64,000 bases of DNA from DAOUJI01 sp034422875 (GTDB lineage Bacteria > Chloroflexota > Dehalococcoidia > Lucifugimonadales > JAGWBF01), in assembly GCA_034422875.1 (NCBI GenBank), contig DAOUJI010000079.1, positions 18,381 through 82,380 on the forward strand. Reading direction: 5' to 3'. The stretch's first letter is position 1, and the number at the start of each line of letters is the position of its first letter. This document shows positions 49,821 to 58,166 of the stretch, one piece after another. Below the pieces are notes generated by a model, which was given only the letters and a program-made list of their open reading frames with translations, searched no databases and was not told the origin of the DNA. The translations under genes and the position numbers were made by a program.

Positions 49821-50861
49821 TCAAGTAAGGGGCAAGGGCGGCTGCCACCATTTGCTGGTGTCATTGACGTGAATGGACTCCACCCATTTCACCCACTCGA
49901 ACCCTCGTTTGTCCGGCGCCACCAACCGCACAGGAAACCCGTGGCCGTGAGAGATAGTGTCACCACCAACGTGGGTGGCCAGCAGAAGCTTCTCGGCCTC
50001 GTTCATCGAGAATTTCCGTTGGTAGCCGGTAACTGATCTCACCGTGACGCTGCCCGCCCCCGGTTCCACTCCGGCGGACTCCAGCACATCCCTCAAAGGA
50101 GTCCCCTCCCATTCCTGGGTTGAATGCCATCCGCCGGTGCAGTCCAAAGTGCAGGTGAGCTTGTCATAGCGGCCCGCCAGCTCCTCCAGACCAAGGTCCA
50201 GTTCCTGTCCCACCAGCCCCGACACCTTAAGTCGCCATTTCCCACCATCAACCGGATCCGGATCATCGTTCAGCCAGGATGTGGTGGGGAAGGCGTTGCC
50301 CTTAAAGCTGCCCCGTTCGTACGAGCCGGTGAAGCGTCTGTCCTCCCCAGGAAGTTCGAAGGCCTCGGCGACAAACTCGCCTGTGCGCCAAAGGGCCAAC
50401 CCAGCCAGGCTCAACCCGGCCAGCCTCAAAAAGGACCTACGTTCCACCCAAAACCGAGGCCGCAAGGTATAGGAGTGCTTAGCAACATGCCAGACCACGA
50501 AGGGAGCCAGGAACAGCGACAGGTATATGTGCCAGCTCAAGCCGCTTATTCCGCTGTAGGAGAAGTAACCGCCGTGGCTCCACACCACACCCAGCACGAG
50601 GGCTCCGATCAGCGCCAAGAGCATCACGACAGACCCGATGTACAGAACCGGCTTGCGCTTCCACCCGCTGAGGCTGGTCAGCGGAGCCAGGACATTGCGG
50701 CCCTTCCAGATAAGGAGCGCCACCAGGGCGAACCCGGAGATGCGGTGGGCGACGGTGGCGGGCGCCCAATCAGGGGATCCTCCCAACAGGCCGAAAAAGC
50801 CGCTAAGGAGCGAAAGGCCGCCTACAACTAGAATAAAGACGTTGGCCCAAGGGTGCGCCAT
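49821..50861 (-). CDS. Membrane-anchored molybdopterin oxidoreductase with cytochrome b-like N-terminus
   Basis: The 346-residue protein has four hydrophobic helices in the first 135 residues. Histidines at suitable positions (TVAHRISGF, LSWHIYLSLF, VVWHVAKHSY) resemble a b-type cytochrome anchor. A short arginine-rich motif with a fifth helix (RRSFLRLAGLSLAGLALW) leads into a sulfite-oxidase-type molybdopterin domain. Its cofactor Cys is in CTLDCTGGWHSTQEW, with later GHGFPVRLVAPDKRGFEWVKW. Such fusions resemble YedYZ (MsrPQ) joined in one chain. The substrate could be sulfite, methionine sulfoxide or a nitro/nitrate compound. It faces the HEPN-like gene. Confidence 0.85.
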   Translation of the reverse strand: MAHPWANVFILVVGGLSLLSGFFGLLGGSPDWAPATVAHRISGFALVALLIWKGRNVLAPLTSLSGWKRKPVLYIGSVVMLLALIGALVLGVVWSHGGYFSYSGISGLSWHIYLSLFLAPFVVWHVAKHSYTLRPRFWVERRSFLRLAGLSLAGLALWRTGEFVAEAFELPGEDRRFTGSYERGSFKGNAFPTTSWLNDDPDPVDGGKWRLKVSGLVGQELDLGLEELAGRYDKLTCTLDCTGGWHSTQEWEGTPLRDVLESAGVEPGAGSVTVRSVTGYQRKFSMNEAEKLLLATHVGGDTISHGHGFPVRLVAPDKRGFEWVKWVESIHVNDTSKWWQPPLPLT

Positions 50862-50918
50862 GTCCTAGTCCTGGGGGGAGAGTACAGCCTAGTATACGCC
50901 CTCTTGGTCAGGACGGTT

Positions 50919-51470
50919 CTATTGGAACAGCTCTCGGACGGAGACCTGGAACCCCGGGACCACGGCACCGCCGCTCAGCGATTCAGACTCGGTTAGGACT
51001 TGTGGGACTTGGCCCTGTTCGTGGACCGTTACGGTGCGGTCGCCTGGGTCAACCACCCAGACGGCTGATGTACCCGCCGCCAGCCACGGCTCCGTTTTCT
51101 CACGGACCTCTCGATTGGAGTCGCTTGGGGACTTGACCTCTATAGCAAGATCCGGAGCCAGTTCCAGGAAGCCGGCAGGCACATCTCCAGTGGGCAGAGT
51201 ATCATAAGACACGAATGAAACGTCGGGAGCCAGCACGGTGTCTGGGCCACGGCTGATTACGAAGCCTGTATCTGCTGTGAACATGCGGCCCAGTCGGCTC
51301 ACCTTCACGTGAACGCCCAAAGCGATGTGCAAATTCGAACCAGCGTTGCCATGCCTCCCTCCAGCTGGCGGCATCTCGTACAGCTCCCCTTTCACTAACT
51401 CGAGGCGTCGGCCATCCGACGGGAGACGTAGCAATTCCTCTGCTGTAAACAACTTCTTCTTTACACGCAT
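50919..51470 (-). CDS. Uma2 family (DUF820) putative restriction endonuclease-fold protein
   Basis: The 183-residue protein has the Uma2 sequence order: FTAEELLRLPSDGRRLELVKGELYEMPPAG, then FVISRGPDTVLAPDVSFVSY, LAIEVKSPSDSNREVREKTEPWLAAG and AVWVVDPGDRTVTVH. Asp, Glu and Lys in APDVSF and IEVKSPSD form the PD-(D/E)xK site. The family is numerous in cyanobacteria and Chloroflexota, often multi-copy, with no proven role. It lies 17 bases downstream of an aminotransferase gene and may be co-transcribed. Confidence 0.9.
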   Translation of the reverse strand: MRVKKKLFTAEELLRLPSDGRRLELVKGELYEMPPAGGRHGNAGSNLHIALGVHVKVSRLGRMFTADTGFVISRGPDTVLAPDVSFVSYDTLPTGDVPAGFLELAPDLAIEVKSPSDSNREVREKTEPWLAAGTSAVWVVDPGDRTVTVHEQGQVPQVLTESESLSGGAVVPGFQVSVRELFQ

Positions 51471-51487
51471 GGCCTGGTGTTCCCTGT

Positions 51488-52786
51488 TCAGTCTTTCAAC
51501 TCCTGAACCGCCCTGCGGAACGCTTCCAGTGTAGCATCGATCTCATTTTCGTGGGCCAGGGAGAGATAAATCTTTTCCGGCCATCCCTTAAGGACGCCCT
51601 GGTCCAGCAAGAGTCGGGTGAATTCAACCATCTTGCCAGCGTCGGCTTTCAGGGTGTCGCGGTAGTCATTCACTGGCTGATCGGTGAACAAGAGGCCAAA
51701 GATAGGGGCCTCTCCTACGACAGCAACCGGAATCTCTGCCTCGGAGAAAACCTGCGAAATCCCTTCCTTTAACTGCGTGCCAAGGGCATGCAGCTTAGCG
51801 TAGGCGCCCTCCTTCCTGAGTTCGGCCAGGGTCGCCAAGCCGGCGGCTGCGGCGACGGGGTTTCCGTTAAGGGTCCCTATCTGTGGAACAAAGGAGTTGG
51901 TTTCTTGGGCCGACGGGTCGAATGCGGACAAGATTTCTTCCCGTCCTGCCACGATGGCCAGAGGATACCCGCCTCCGACAATCTTTCCCATCGTGCACAG
52001 GTCAGGAGTGACGCCGTAGTATTCCTGAGCTCCCCCATAGGCCAACCTGAAGCCGGTGACCACCTCGTCGAAAATCAGGGGGATTTCATAGTGGGCGGTG
52101 ATGTCCCTAAGCTGCTGGAGGAACCCCGGCGCGGGAGGTATCACTCGCTGCTGAGGTTCGATGATGACGGCTCCCAGGTCGTCGTGGTTCCTCTCGATGA
52201 TGGCTGCCACGGTCTCTATATCGTTGTAGGGAGCCACCAACACTGTGTCTGCAACCGCTGCGGGGATTCCGGCCGAGTTCGGAACAGGCTCGGGAAAGTC
52301 TCTGAGCTGTGAAGCCGGGGGGTTCAAGCTCATCAGTGCATAGTCGCTGCTGCCGTGGAAGCCACCCTCGAACTTCAATATCTTGTCCCGCTTACGGTAG
52401 GCTCTGGCGATTCGCATGGCCTGGAAACAGGCGTCGGTCCCGCTCGTCGTGAAGCGGACCTGGTCGGCGCAAGGGACGGCTCTGACGACTTCCTCTGCCA
52501 GCAGAATGGCCCGTTCGTTGACGGCGAAGAAGGTGCTGCCCTCTTCAACAGCTTCTACAACCGCTTCAACCACACTTGGATGAGAGTGTCCCAAGACAAG
52601 AGGGCCCGAACCCATGAGGTAGTCGATGTACTCATTGCCCGCTGCGTCCCACACCCGCGAACCCTTCCCCTTGGTGAGGACGAGGGTTCTCTCGGCGTCC
52701 GGAATGGGGTTGCCCATGTTGGAACCGGGAAAAAACTGGGAAGCCTTGGCAAGAAGCTCGGCTTCCCGATTGGCGCCGTATGTCAT
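51488..52786 (-). CDS. Class III aminotransferase, glutamate-1-semialdehyde aminomutase-like
   Basis: The start at 52786 follows GGGAG; the longer open frame to 52864 runs into mdh. The 432-residue PLP enzyme shows YIDYLMGSGPLVLGHSHP, RFTTSGTDACFQAMRIARAY, KFEGGFHGSSDYAL, LIFDEVVTGFRLAYGGAQ and the PLP-lysine region MGKIVGGGYPLAI. This is the HemL-like branch of class III aminotransferases. True HemL (heme pathway) is possible, but differences such as FVPQIGTLNGNPVA and the lack of other hem genes make a related catabolic aminotransferase equally likely. It lies between mdh and the Uma2 gene. Confidence 0.85.
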   Translation of the reverse strand: MTYGANREAELLAKASQFFPGSNMGNPIPDAERTLVLTKGKGSRVWDAAGNEYIDYLMGSGPLVLGHSHPSVVEAVVEAVEEGSTFFAVNERAILLAEEVVRAVPCADQVRFTTSGTDACFQAMRIARAYRKRDKILKFEGGFHGSSDYALMSLNPPASQLRDFPEPVPNSAGIPAAVADTVLVAPYNDIETVAAIIERNHDDLGAVIIEPQQRVIPPAPGFLQQLRDITAHYEIPLIFDEVVTGFRLAYGGAQEYYGVTPDLCTMGKIVGGGYPLAIVAGREEILSAFDPSAQETNSFVPQIGTLNGNPVAAAAGLATLAELRKEGAYAKLHALGTQLKEGISQVFSEAEIPVAVVGEAPIFGLLFTDQPVNDYRDTLKADAGKMVEFTRLLLDQGVLKGWPEKIYLSLAHENEIDATLEAFRRAVQELKD

Positions 52787-52829
52787 TGTAGTATCTCCCT
52801 TGGGAAGGAACGTGACGGGTCGGCAGCCC

Positions 52830-53771
52830 TTAGCCTTCCGAGTCCGCCTTTTCCATGACTTCAATCAGCTCTTTGACGCTGGCGGCGGATTTGTCCAAGG
52901 CCGCCTTCTCTTCAGGAGTGAGGCTGATTTCGATGATCTGCTCCATGCCTGCCGCCCCCAGCTTGACGGGCACGCCCACATAGAGGCCGTTGATGCCGTA
53001 CTCTCCGTCCAGGTACACGCAGCAAGGAAGGATGCGCTTCTTGTCCAGGAGCACGGCCTCCGCCATCTGAACGATGGCTGCTGACGGGGCATAGAAGGCG
53101 CTCCCCTGCTTCAGCAGCGCGACGATTTCTCCGCCGCCTTGCCTGGTGCGTTGCACCAGAGCCTCAATGCGGTCGGCGGACAGCAACTCGGAGATGGGAA
53201 TGCCGCCCACGGTGGTGTACCGGACCAAGGGCACCATGTCGTCGCCGTGACTGCCCAGCACGTAGGCTTGCACGTCCTCCACGGACACGTCCAGTTCCTG
53301 GGCAATGAATGTACGGAACCGGGAGGTGTCGAGGATTCCGGCCATTCCGAACACCCGCTCCCGGGGGAAGCCGCTGATGTTGTAAGCATGCTGGACCATG
53401 GCGTCCAGTGGGTTGGTGACTACAATCAGGATGGCGTTGGGAGAATGTTTGACCACCTCCTCAGTCACGGAGCCTATGATTTTCATGTTGGTGAGGAGCA
53501 GGTCGTCGCGGCTCATTCCGGGACGCCGGGCGATTCCCGCGGTGATAATCACCAGATCGGACTCAGCGGTTGCTTCATATCCGTTGCTGCCGGTAATCAA
53601 CGCGTCGGTCCCCAGCACCGGTCCCGACTCCAGCATGTCCAGCGCTTTTCCCTGGGGCATGTCTTCCACCACGTCCACTAGGACTACGTCAGCATAGCCC
53701 AGGGCGTGGATTCTCTCTGCGGTGGTGGCGCCGACGTTGCCGGCGCCCACGACCGTCACTTTCTTGCGCAT
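52830..53771 (-). CDS. mdh: Malate dehydrogenase
   Basis: The 313-residue LDH-like malate dehydrogenase carries the NAD motif VVGAGNVGATTAERI, the substrate arginines in AGIARRPGMSRDDLL, VVTNPLDAMV, GMAGILDTSRFR and the catalytic His in VLGSHGDDMVPL. ARRPGMSR (Arg instead of Gln in the specificity loop) supports malate rather than lactate. The ribosome site is AGGAG. The isocitrate dehydrogenase gene ends 41 bases upstream, so the two TCA-cycle genes are adjacent on one strand. Confidence 0.95.
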   Translation of the reverse strand: MRKKVTVVGAGNVGATTAERIHALGYADVVLVDVVEDMPQGKALDMLESGPVLGTDALITGSNGYEATAESDLVIITAGIARRPGMSRDDLLLTNMKIIGSVTEEVVKHSPNAILIVVTNPLDAMVQHAYNISGFPRERVFGMAGILDTSRFRTFIAQELDVSVEDVQAYVLGSHGDDMVPLVRYTTVGGIPISELLSADRIEALVQRTRQGGGEIVALLKQGSAFYAPSAAIVQMAEAVLLDKKRILPCCVYLDGEYGINGLYVGVPVKLGAAGMEQIIEISLTPEEKAALDKSAASVKELIEVMEKADSEG

Positions 53772-53812
53772 TAATCAGTCTCCTATCGGTCTTATCGTGA
53801 GTAAGGCTGGCT

Positions 53813-55015
53813 CTAGGCGTAGACGTACTCTTCCCAGCGAGCGTCCAGGCTGGAGTCGGCTACGGTGGCCATGATGTATTCGCCGAACTCTTTGCCCGTG
53901 GCGCCTGTGTCCCGGCCCGTCATGGTGATTTTGCGCTCGTACTGGCCGCAGACATCCAGGGCCTTGTGGAGCTTGCTGCCCTCCGCCTCAAACCCGATGT
54001 GCTCCAGCAGCATGGCCCCTGCCCGCATCATGGAGCTGGGGTCGGCGAACTGGGCCCGGTTCTCCCTCACCATCCGGGGCGCCGAGCCGTGGATGGCCTC
54101 GAACATGCCGTAGCGCTTGCCCACGTTGGCGCTTCCGGCGGTGCCGACTCCGCCCTGTATCTGGGCCGCCTCGTCTGTGAGGATGTCTCCGTATAGGTTG
54201 GGAAGCGCCAGCACTTGGAACTGCTTCTGGCGCGCGGGGTTAATCAGGGCGGCGGTCATGATGTCGATGTACCAGCCCTCCCATGTGATGCCGGGGTAGT
54301 TCTCGGCAACCTTCCGGGCGATGTCCAGGAACTTGCCGTCGGTGGTCTTCACGATGTTGGCCTTGGTCACTATCGTGACGTTGTCCTTGCCGGTCCGCTT
54401 GGCGTGGGCAAAGGCGGCCTCAATGATTCGCTCCGACCCCTGGCTGGTGATGACACGAAAGTCGATTCCCAGGTCGTCGGTCACGTTGATTCCCTGGCTG
54501 CCCACAGCGTACATGTCCTCGGTGTTCTCACGGAAGAAGGTCCAGTCGATTCCCTGGGCGGGAATGCGCACCGGCCGGACGTTGGCGAAGAGGTCCAGTT
54601 CCTTCCGCATTGCGACGTTGGCCGACTCGATGTTGGGCCAGCCATCCCCACGTTCAGGCGTGTGGGTGGGGCCCTTAAGGGTCACGTGGCACTCTCTAAT
54701 CTCGGCCAGCACGTCGTCGGGGATGGCCTTGAGCTTCTCCGCCCGGTTCTCGATGGTCAAACCTTCGAGTACCCGGAACTCCACCTTGCCAGTGGCGACC
54801 GAGTCCTTCAGGAGGTGCTCCAGCACCGTCTGGGACTCGGCGGCGATGTAGGGTCCGATTCCGTCTCCGCCCAGCATCCCGACGATAATGGGGCTCACTC
54901 CGCTGTAGTCTATCCAGTCCGGTTCCGCCTTCAGGCGTTCGACGCGCTCAAGCTGCTGCTCGAGTACGGCGCCGAAATGCTCCTTTGCCTGTTCTATAGC
55001 CTGCTTGTCAGCCAT
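53813..55015 (-). CDS. Isocitrate/isopropylmalate dehydrogenase family enzyme (probably isocitrate dehydrogenase)
   Basis: The ATG at 55015 sits 6 bases behind GGAGG; an in-frame TTG at 55027 overlaps that site. The 400 residues have IIVGMLGGDGIGPYIAAES, VTLKGPTHTPERGDGWPNIESANVAMRKELDLFANVRPVR, FFRENTEDMYAVGSQG and NLYGDILTDEAAQIQGGVGTAGSANVG. The arginines and Tyr-Asn-Lys set fit beta-decarboxylating dehydrogenases. The SxN-type segment (ESANVAMRK) and mdh next door favour isocitrate as substrate over 3-isopropylmalate. It is likely transcribed together with mdh. Confidence 0.9.
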   Translation of the reverse strand: MADKQAIEQAKEHFGAVLEQQLERVERLKAEPDWIDYSGVSPIIVGMLGGDGIGPYIAAESQTVLEHLLKDSVATGKVEFRVLEGLTIENRAEKLKAIPDDVLAEIRECHVTLKGPTHTPERGDGWPNIESANVAMRKELDLFANVRPVRIPAQGIDWTFFRENTEDMYAVGSQGINVTDDLGIDFRVITSQGSERIIEAAFAHAKRTGKDNVTIVTKANIVKTTDGKFLDIARKVAENYPGITWEGWYIDIMTAALINPARQKQFQVLALPNLYGDILTDEAAQIQGGVGTAGSANVGKRYGMFEAIHGSAPRMVRENRAQFADPSSMMRAGAMLLEHIGFEAEGSKLHKALDVCGQYERKITMTGRDTGATGKEFGEYIMATVADSSLDARWEEYVYA

Positions 55016-55053
55016 GAGTTCCTCCAAAGGTGTGGTATGGGATCCTCTGCAAA

Positions 55054-55091
55054 CCTCCTCTCCCTTGGGGAGAGGGGCGGGGTGAGGGTGT
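55054..55091. repeat. Dispersed intergenic palindromic repeat, copy 5
   Basis: CCTCCTCTCCCTTGGGGAGAGGGGCGGGGTGAGGGTG has a CCTCTCCC-TTG-GGGAGAGG stem and GGGGTGAGGG tail, nearly the same as the copy in nuoI. It lies in the leader of the isocitrate dehydrogenase gene, between its -10 and start codon. Confidence 0.75.
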
Positions 55092-55113
55092 CCGCCTCAT
55101 AAAAACCTGCCCA

Positions 55114-55119
55114 ATTATA
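55114..55119 (-). promoter_or_regulatory. -10 element upstream of isocitrate dehydrogenase
   Basis: TATAAT on the minus strand, about 99 bases before the ATG at 55015, with the palindromic repeat in between. No convincing -35 was found. Confidence 0.4.
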
Positions 55120-55187
55120 CATCCAAACCCGGAGCGTGGGTAGGCTGGGGCGGCGCAAAGGACTTCCCGCCTGTGACTTTGGCGTGG

Positions 55188-56219
55188 TCAGACGAGGAAC
55201 AAAGCCGAAACAGCAGCGACAGCGATTAGCGCTAGGGCCGCCAGCAAGCTGCCGCAGCCTTGAGCGACGGGCGCGGATCTAGGACTCACGCTGGGAGTCG
55301 GGGCGGCATTCCTAGACTCGATGCGGCGTTGGGTTTTGGCAGCCTCGGTTTCAGGGCTTGTCCCCTGGACTTTGAGAGATCCGTCGCTGTTGTCCCATGC
55401 TCTGACTCTACCGGTGGAGATGGACAATTCTACGATGCCTGAGGGGAAATGCCAGGTCTCTAGGTCGCTGTCTTCGTCTTCATCGAACTTCCCAACTGGC
55501 TCATAGTATTCAGGGTTCCTTGGTTTGCCTAAATCTCTGTCGACTTCCCGCATGAATTTCCGGTATTCTCGCTCTTCTTGAATGGCGGCATTGGTTTTTG
55601 GATTCGGGATCCATACGTTGAATGGGGTCCCTTCCAGTCTGACAACATCATCCTTATGAGACCCTACAGAGAAGAATTCGGAGGTTGTAACATTGGGGCC
55701 TGTAGCCATCTCTACCTTCAAGCCGCCTCGGTTAAACCACCCTTGAACTCTCCCCGCTTTGTTGAACCTCACCGAACTGGAGGCATCTCCCGAACCGTAT
55801 CCCCACGATTCACCTTCACAACCGAAGTCTGCGTTGGTATGGGTTGAGGACGGCGGCCCTTGGATACGGGCCACGTCTTCTTTAGTTGAGCCGATGGTGA
55901 TGTAGTCTAGGTCGCTTTGTCTTGTCCGTCGACGGGGACGTTGTTGCGGAGTAGCGATTTCGGCGGGTTCAGTCTCAGCTTGCGCTGCCGGGGCGTTCTT
56001 GGCCGCTTCCCGACTTTGGTCGTAGGCGTCCCGCTTCTCGGGGTCGCCCAACACCGCGTACGCTCTGCTGACTGCGGCCATCAGCCCCGCCGCTTCCGGA
56101 GAAGGGTCCGTGGCGGGGTGGTAGAGCAGCGCCAGCCGCTGGTATGCAGCGTCGATGACTTCCTGTTGAGCGGAGGGGTGGAGTTGCAGAATTTCGTAAA
56201 GGTCTTCTGCTTCTGGCAT
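55188..56219 (-). CDS. Tail-anchored DnaJ-like protein with altered HPD motif
   Basis: The start at 56219 follows GAGG (an ATG at 56234 is also possible). The first 75 residues form a J domain (DLYEILQLHPSAQQEVIDAA, AVSRAYAVLGDPEKRDAYDQ), but the essential HPD reads HPA (residues 34-36), so stimulation of Hsp70 ATPase is doubtful. Two repeats follow, with patterns YITIGSTKEDVARIQGPP...WGYGSG and FFSVGSHKDDVVRLEGTP...WHFPSGIVELS, resembling small beta modules found in outer-surface lipoproteins. A C-terminal hydrophobic helix (last 22 residues) would anchor the protein, leaving the J domain in the cytoplasm. Confidence 0.82.
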   Translation of the reverse strand: MPEAEDLYEILQLHPSAQQEVIDAAYQRLALLYHPATDPSPEAAGLMAAVSRAYAVLGDPEKRDAYDQSREAAKNAPAAQAETEPAEIATPQQRPRRRTRQSDLDYITIGSTKEDVARIQGPPSSTHTNADFGCEGESWGYGSGDASSSVRFNKAGRVQGWFNRGGLKVEMATGPNVTTSEFFSVGSHKDDVVRLEGTPFNVWIPNPKTNAAIQEEREYRKFMREVDRDLGKPRNPEYYEPVGKFDEDEDSDLETWHFPSGIVELSISTGRVRAWDNSDGSLKVQGTSPETEAAKTQRRIESRNAAPTPSVSPRSAPVAQGCGSLLAALALIAVAAVSALFLV

Positions 56220-56648
56220 GAACACACGCCTCATCGTGGGGCTAACGGACGCTCATTATAGCAGAGGCCCTGGATCTTAGAGGACGTCAACCCGATAGAG
56301 CACTGCATAGACCTTCCGCGAGGGAAATCTGGAGTGTCGCTGATCTATGCAGAACCCTATCTTCATTCCAACTCTTTGAGCATCAGAAGAAAGACTACTT
56401 GAGTTCGTAGTGTCGCCATTAAGTCGAGGAAGGCGATCCTGAATACACCGGGAGTTGACACCCAATCCGCCTTGTGGCTCGAATCACTGTACAGAAAGAC
56501 GCCGTGGGGCTGACGTTTTCGCTGATTCGAATAGGTTAAAAAAGGGCGTAGGTGGTAAAGTAAATCGTGGGACCGCTGTTTAATGGCCCCACATGAATCT
56601 TTCAGACAGACAGGACGAGAGGACAAAGACCTTTCTGGAGATAGTGAA
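56220..56648. other. Intergenic region without a recognisable gene
   Basis: The first 45 bases hold the leader and extended -10 of the DnaJ-like gene. The rest, up to the plus-strand start at 56649, is AT-richer and has open frames on the minus strand with no family-like features. No tRNA, repeat or terminator was recognised. Confidence 0.5.
56255..56263 (-). promoter_or_regulatory. Extended -10 promoter for DnaJ-like gene
   Basis: TGCTATAAT on the minus strand fits the extended -10 motif, about 36 bases before the ATG at 56219. Confidence 0.5.
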
Positions 56649-58010
56649 ATGGTAATGTTCGATGATTTCTTCGGGCGTCTTTTGCCGTTCAAGCTGGGCA
56701 ATATCGAACCCGCCGTCTTAGAGTTGCCTGGTGCTGAGCCCAAGCCTATTCATTTTCAATGTGACCTTATTGACGGACGGGTCGAAGCTAAGTTTTCGAT
56801 AGGTGATTACGATTTAGTGGGAGATAGATTGTCCTTCTACCGGAATCTACTGACTGAGCAGCAGTCGTTCATGCGAGTCCGGGATGTCCAAATTCCAATT
56901 AGCATTCGTAACGCACCAAATCCTACGTTTTATTCTGGACAACCACCCTTAGTATCTAACGGGACTATGCGTTTGAATTTGGACTGTATTCATTTAGGTG
57001 GCGAAATCGTGGATTGCTCGTTCGTCGTTTCCGGTTTGCCACGGTTCCATTGCCCAACTGGATTGAGGGAAACTGGAGAGTTAGAGTCTTGGGAGTACGA
57101 CTACCTTGACTCAGGTCAGCCCAATAAAATTCGTCCCTTGCCCTCTTTTGAGTGTTGCGATTATAGATTCAACTACATCCTCGTAGATGGTGCTCTGGAA
57201 CCTTCGCAGTACCAGATTTCCTTTCGTCGTATCGACGGAGGTAGCATGTCCATTCGTGATATTGAGGACATGCTCGGTATTTGGAGGCGTCTACTTAGTT
57301 TTTGTACGGGTGTCGGTAGAGGCGCTGAAATTGTTCTGGGTCATGACAGAGAGAAGATGCCTGTTTACGGTTCTTGGCGGCGGGTTATGAGGCTGCCTCG
57401 CAAGAGGGCCAATTGGTTGCCCGACGGTAGTGCTTTTGACTTTCGAGACTTCGCTCGTAAGTTCATCGACCGTTATCTGCAGGAGCCCGACAAACACAGA
57501 AGAGAGCGAGACAATGAATTGTTGGACCGGTACACAAGAGCTTCAGGCATTATGGGCTATGACGTACCTTATTCCCTTATGTCGTCCTATTCAATCTTGG
57601 AAAGACTAGTCAAGGATAGGACCGGAAAGAAATATCCGCGCCAAGACGATATGGAAAGTTTCTTAGATGATTTAGGCGTTAGGGATGAAATGAGACGGAA
57701 CCCTTTAGCTACATGGGATATTCCACGCGCCCGTGGGGATGAGCTTGATAATGGAACAGAGAAGAATAGATTCGGTGTTAGGGGCATGAAGACTTATCGG
57801 GACAAGTACATAGCTCATTTCGATGACGTCCAAGGGGTCGATTATAGATCCTTGATTTGGTATGCACTGTTGGCCTTGTTGTATGTGGAGCTTCACATCC
57901 TGCATGAAATAGGCTATCAAGGTAAATATTGTTCTCGTGTGGCCTACTTCGCAGGAAATTCTGACACTGTCCCGTGGGTAGATAGCGTTGGGACTACAGA
58001 TTCAGGCTAG
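56649..58010 (+). CDS. Unknown protein with C-terminal HEPN-like motif
   Basis: The start at 56649 (MVMFDDFFGRLLP) follows CTGGAGATAGTGAA; a frame start at 56583 has no ribosome site. The 453-residue protein has a beta-rich N-terminal half (about 1-200) and a helical C-terminal half. Near residue 385 it contains YRDKYIAHFDD, which fits the HEPN RNase pattern Rx4-6H inside a helix. The layout resembles ApeA-type and related abortive-infection proteins, but the similarity is by eye only. The gene is clearly AT-richer, with codon use unlike its neighbours, and no partner gene is adjacent, suggesting horizontal transfer and a possible single-gene defence role. Confidence 0.65.
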   Translation: MVMFDDFFGRLLPFKLGNIEPAVLELPGAEPKPIHFQCDLIDGRVEAKFSIGDYDLVGDRLSFYRNLLTEQQSFMRVRDVQIPISIRNAPNPTFYSGQPPLVSNGTMRLNLDCIHLGGEIVDCSFVVSGLPRFHCPTGLRETGELESWEYDYLDSGQPNKIRPLPSFECCDYRFNYILVDGALEPSQYQISFRRIDGGSMSIRDIEDMLGIWRRLLSFCTGVGRGAEIVLGHDREKMPVYGSWRRVMRLPRKRANWLPDGSAFDFRDFARKFIDRYLQEPDKHRRERDNELLDRYTRASGIMGYDVPYSLMSSYSILERLVKDRTGKKYPRQDDMESFLDDLGVRDEMRRNPLATWDIPRARGDELDNGTEKNRFGVRGMKTYRDKYIAHFDDVQGVDYRSLIWYALLALLYVELHILHEIGYQGKYCSRVAYFAGNSDTVPWVDSVGTTDSG

Positions 58011-58166
58011 ACAGGGGCCCCGCATAGGCCCCGAGTAACTCTATGATCCAACCTAGTACTATCGGGATAGTCCGAGGAATTTCGATGTGTCCCACGGATG
58101 TCGCATTGTTAACGTTTCTTTGGCAATGCAGAGGGCCTTTCTACCACGGGCGAGACAGTCCGCCCT

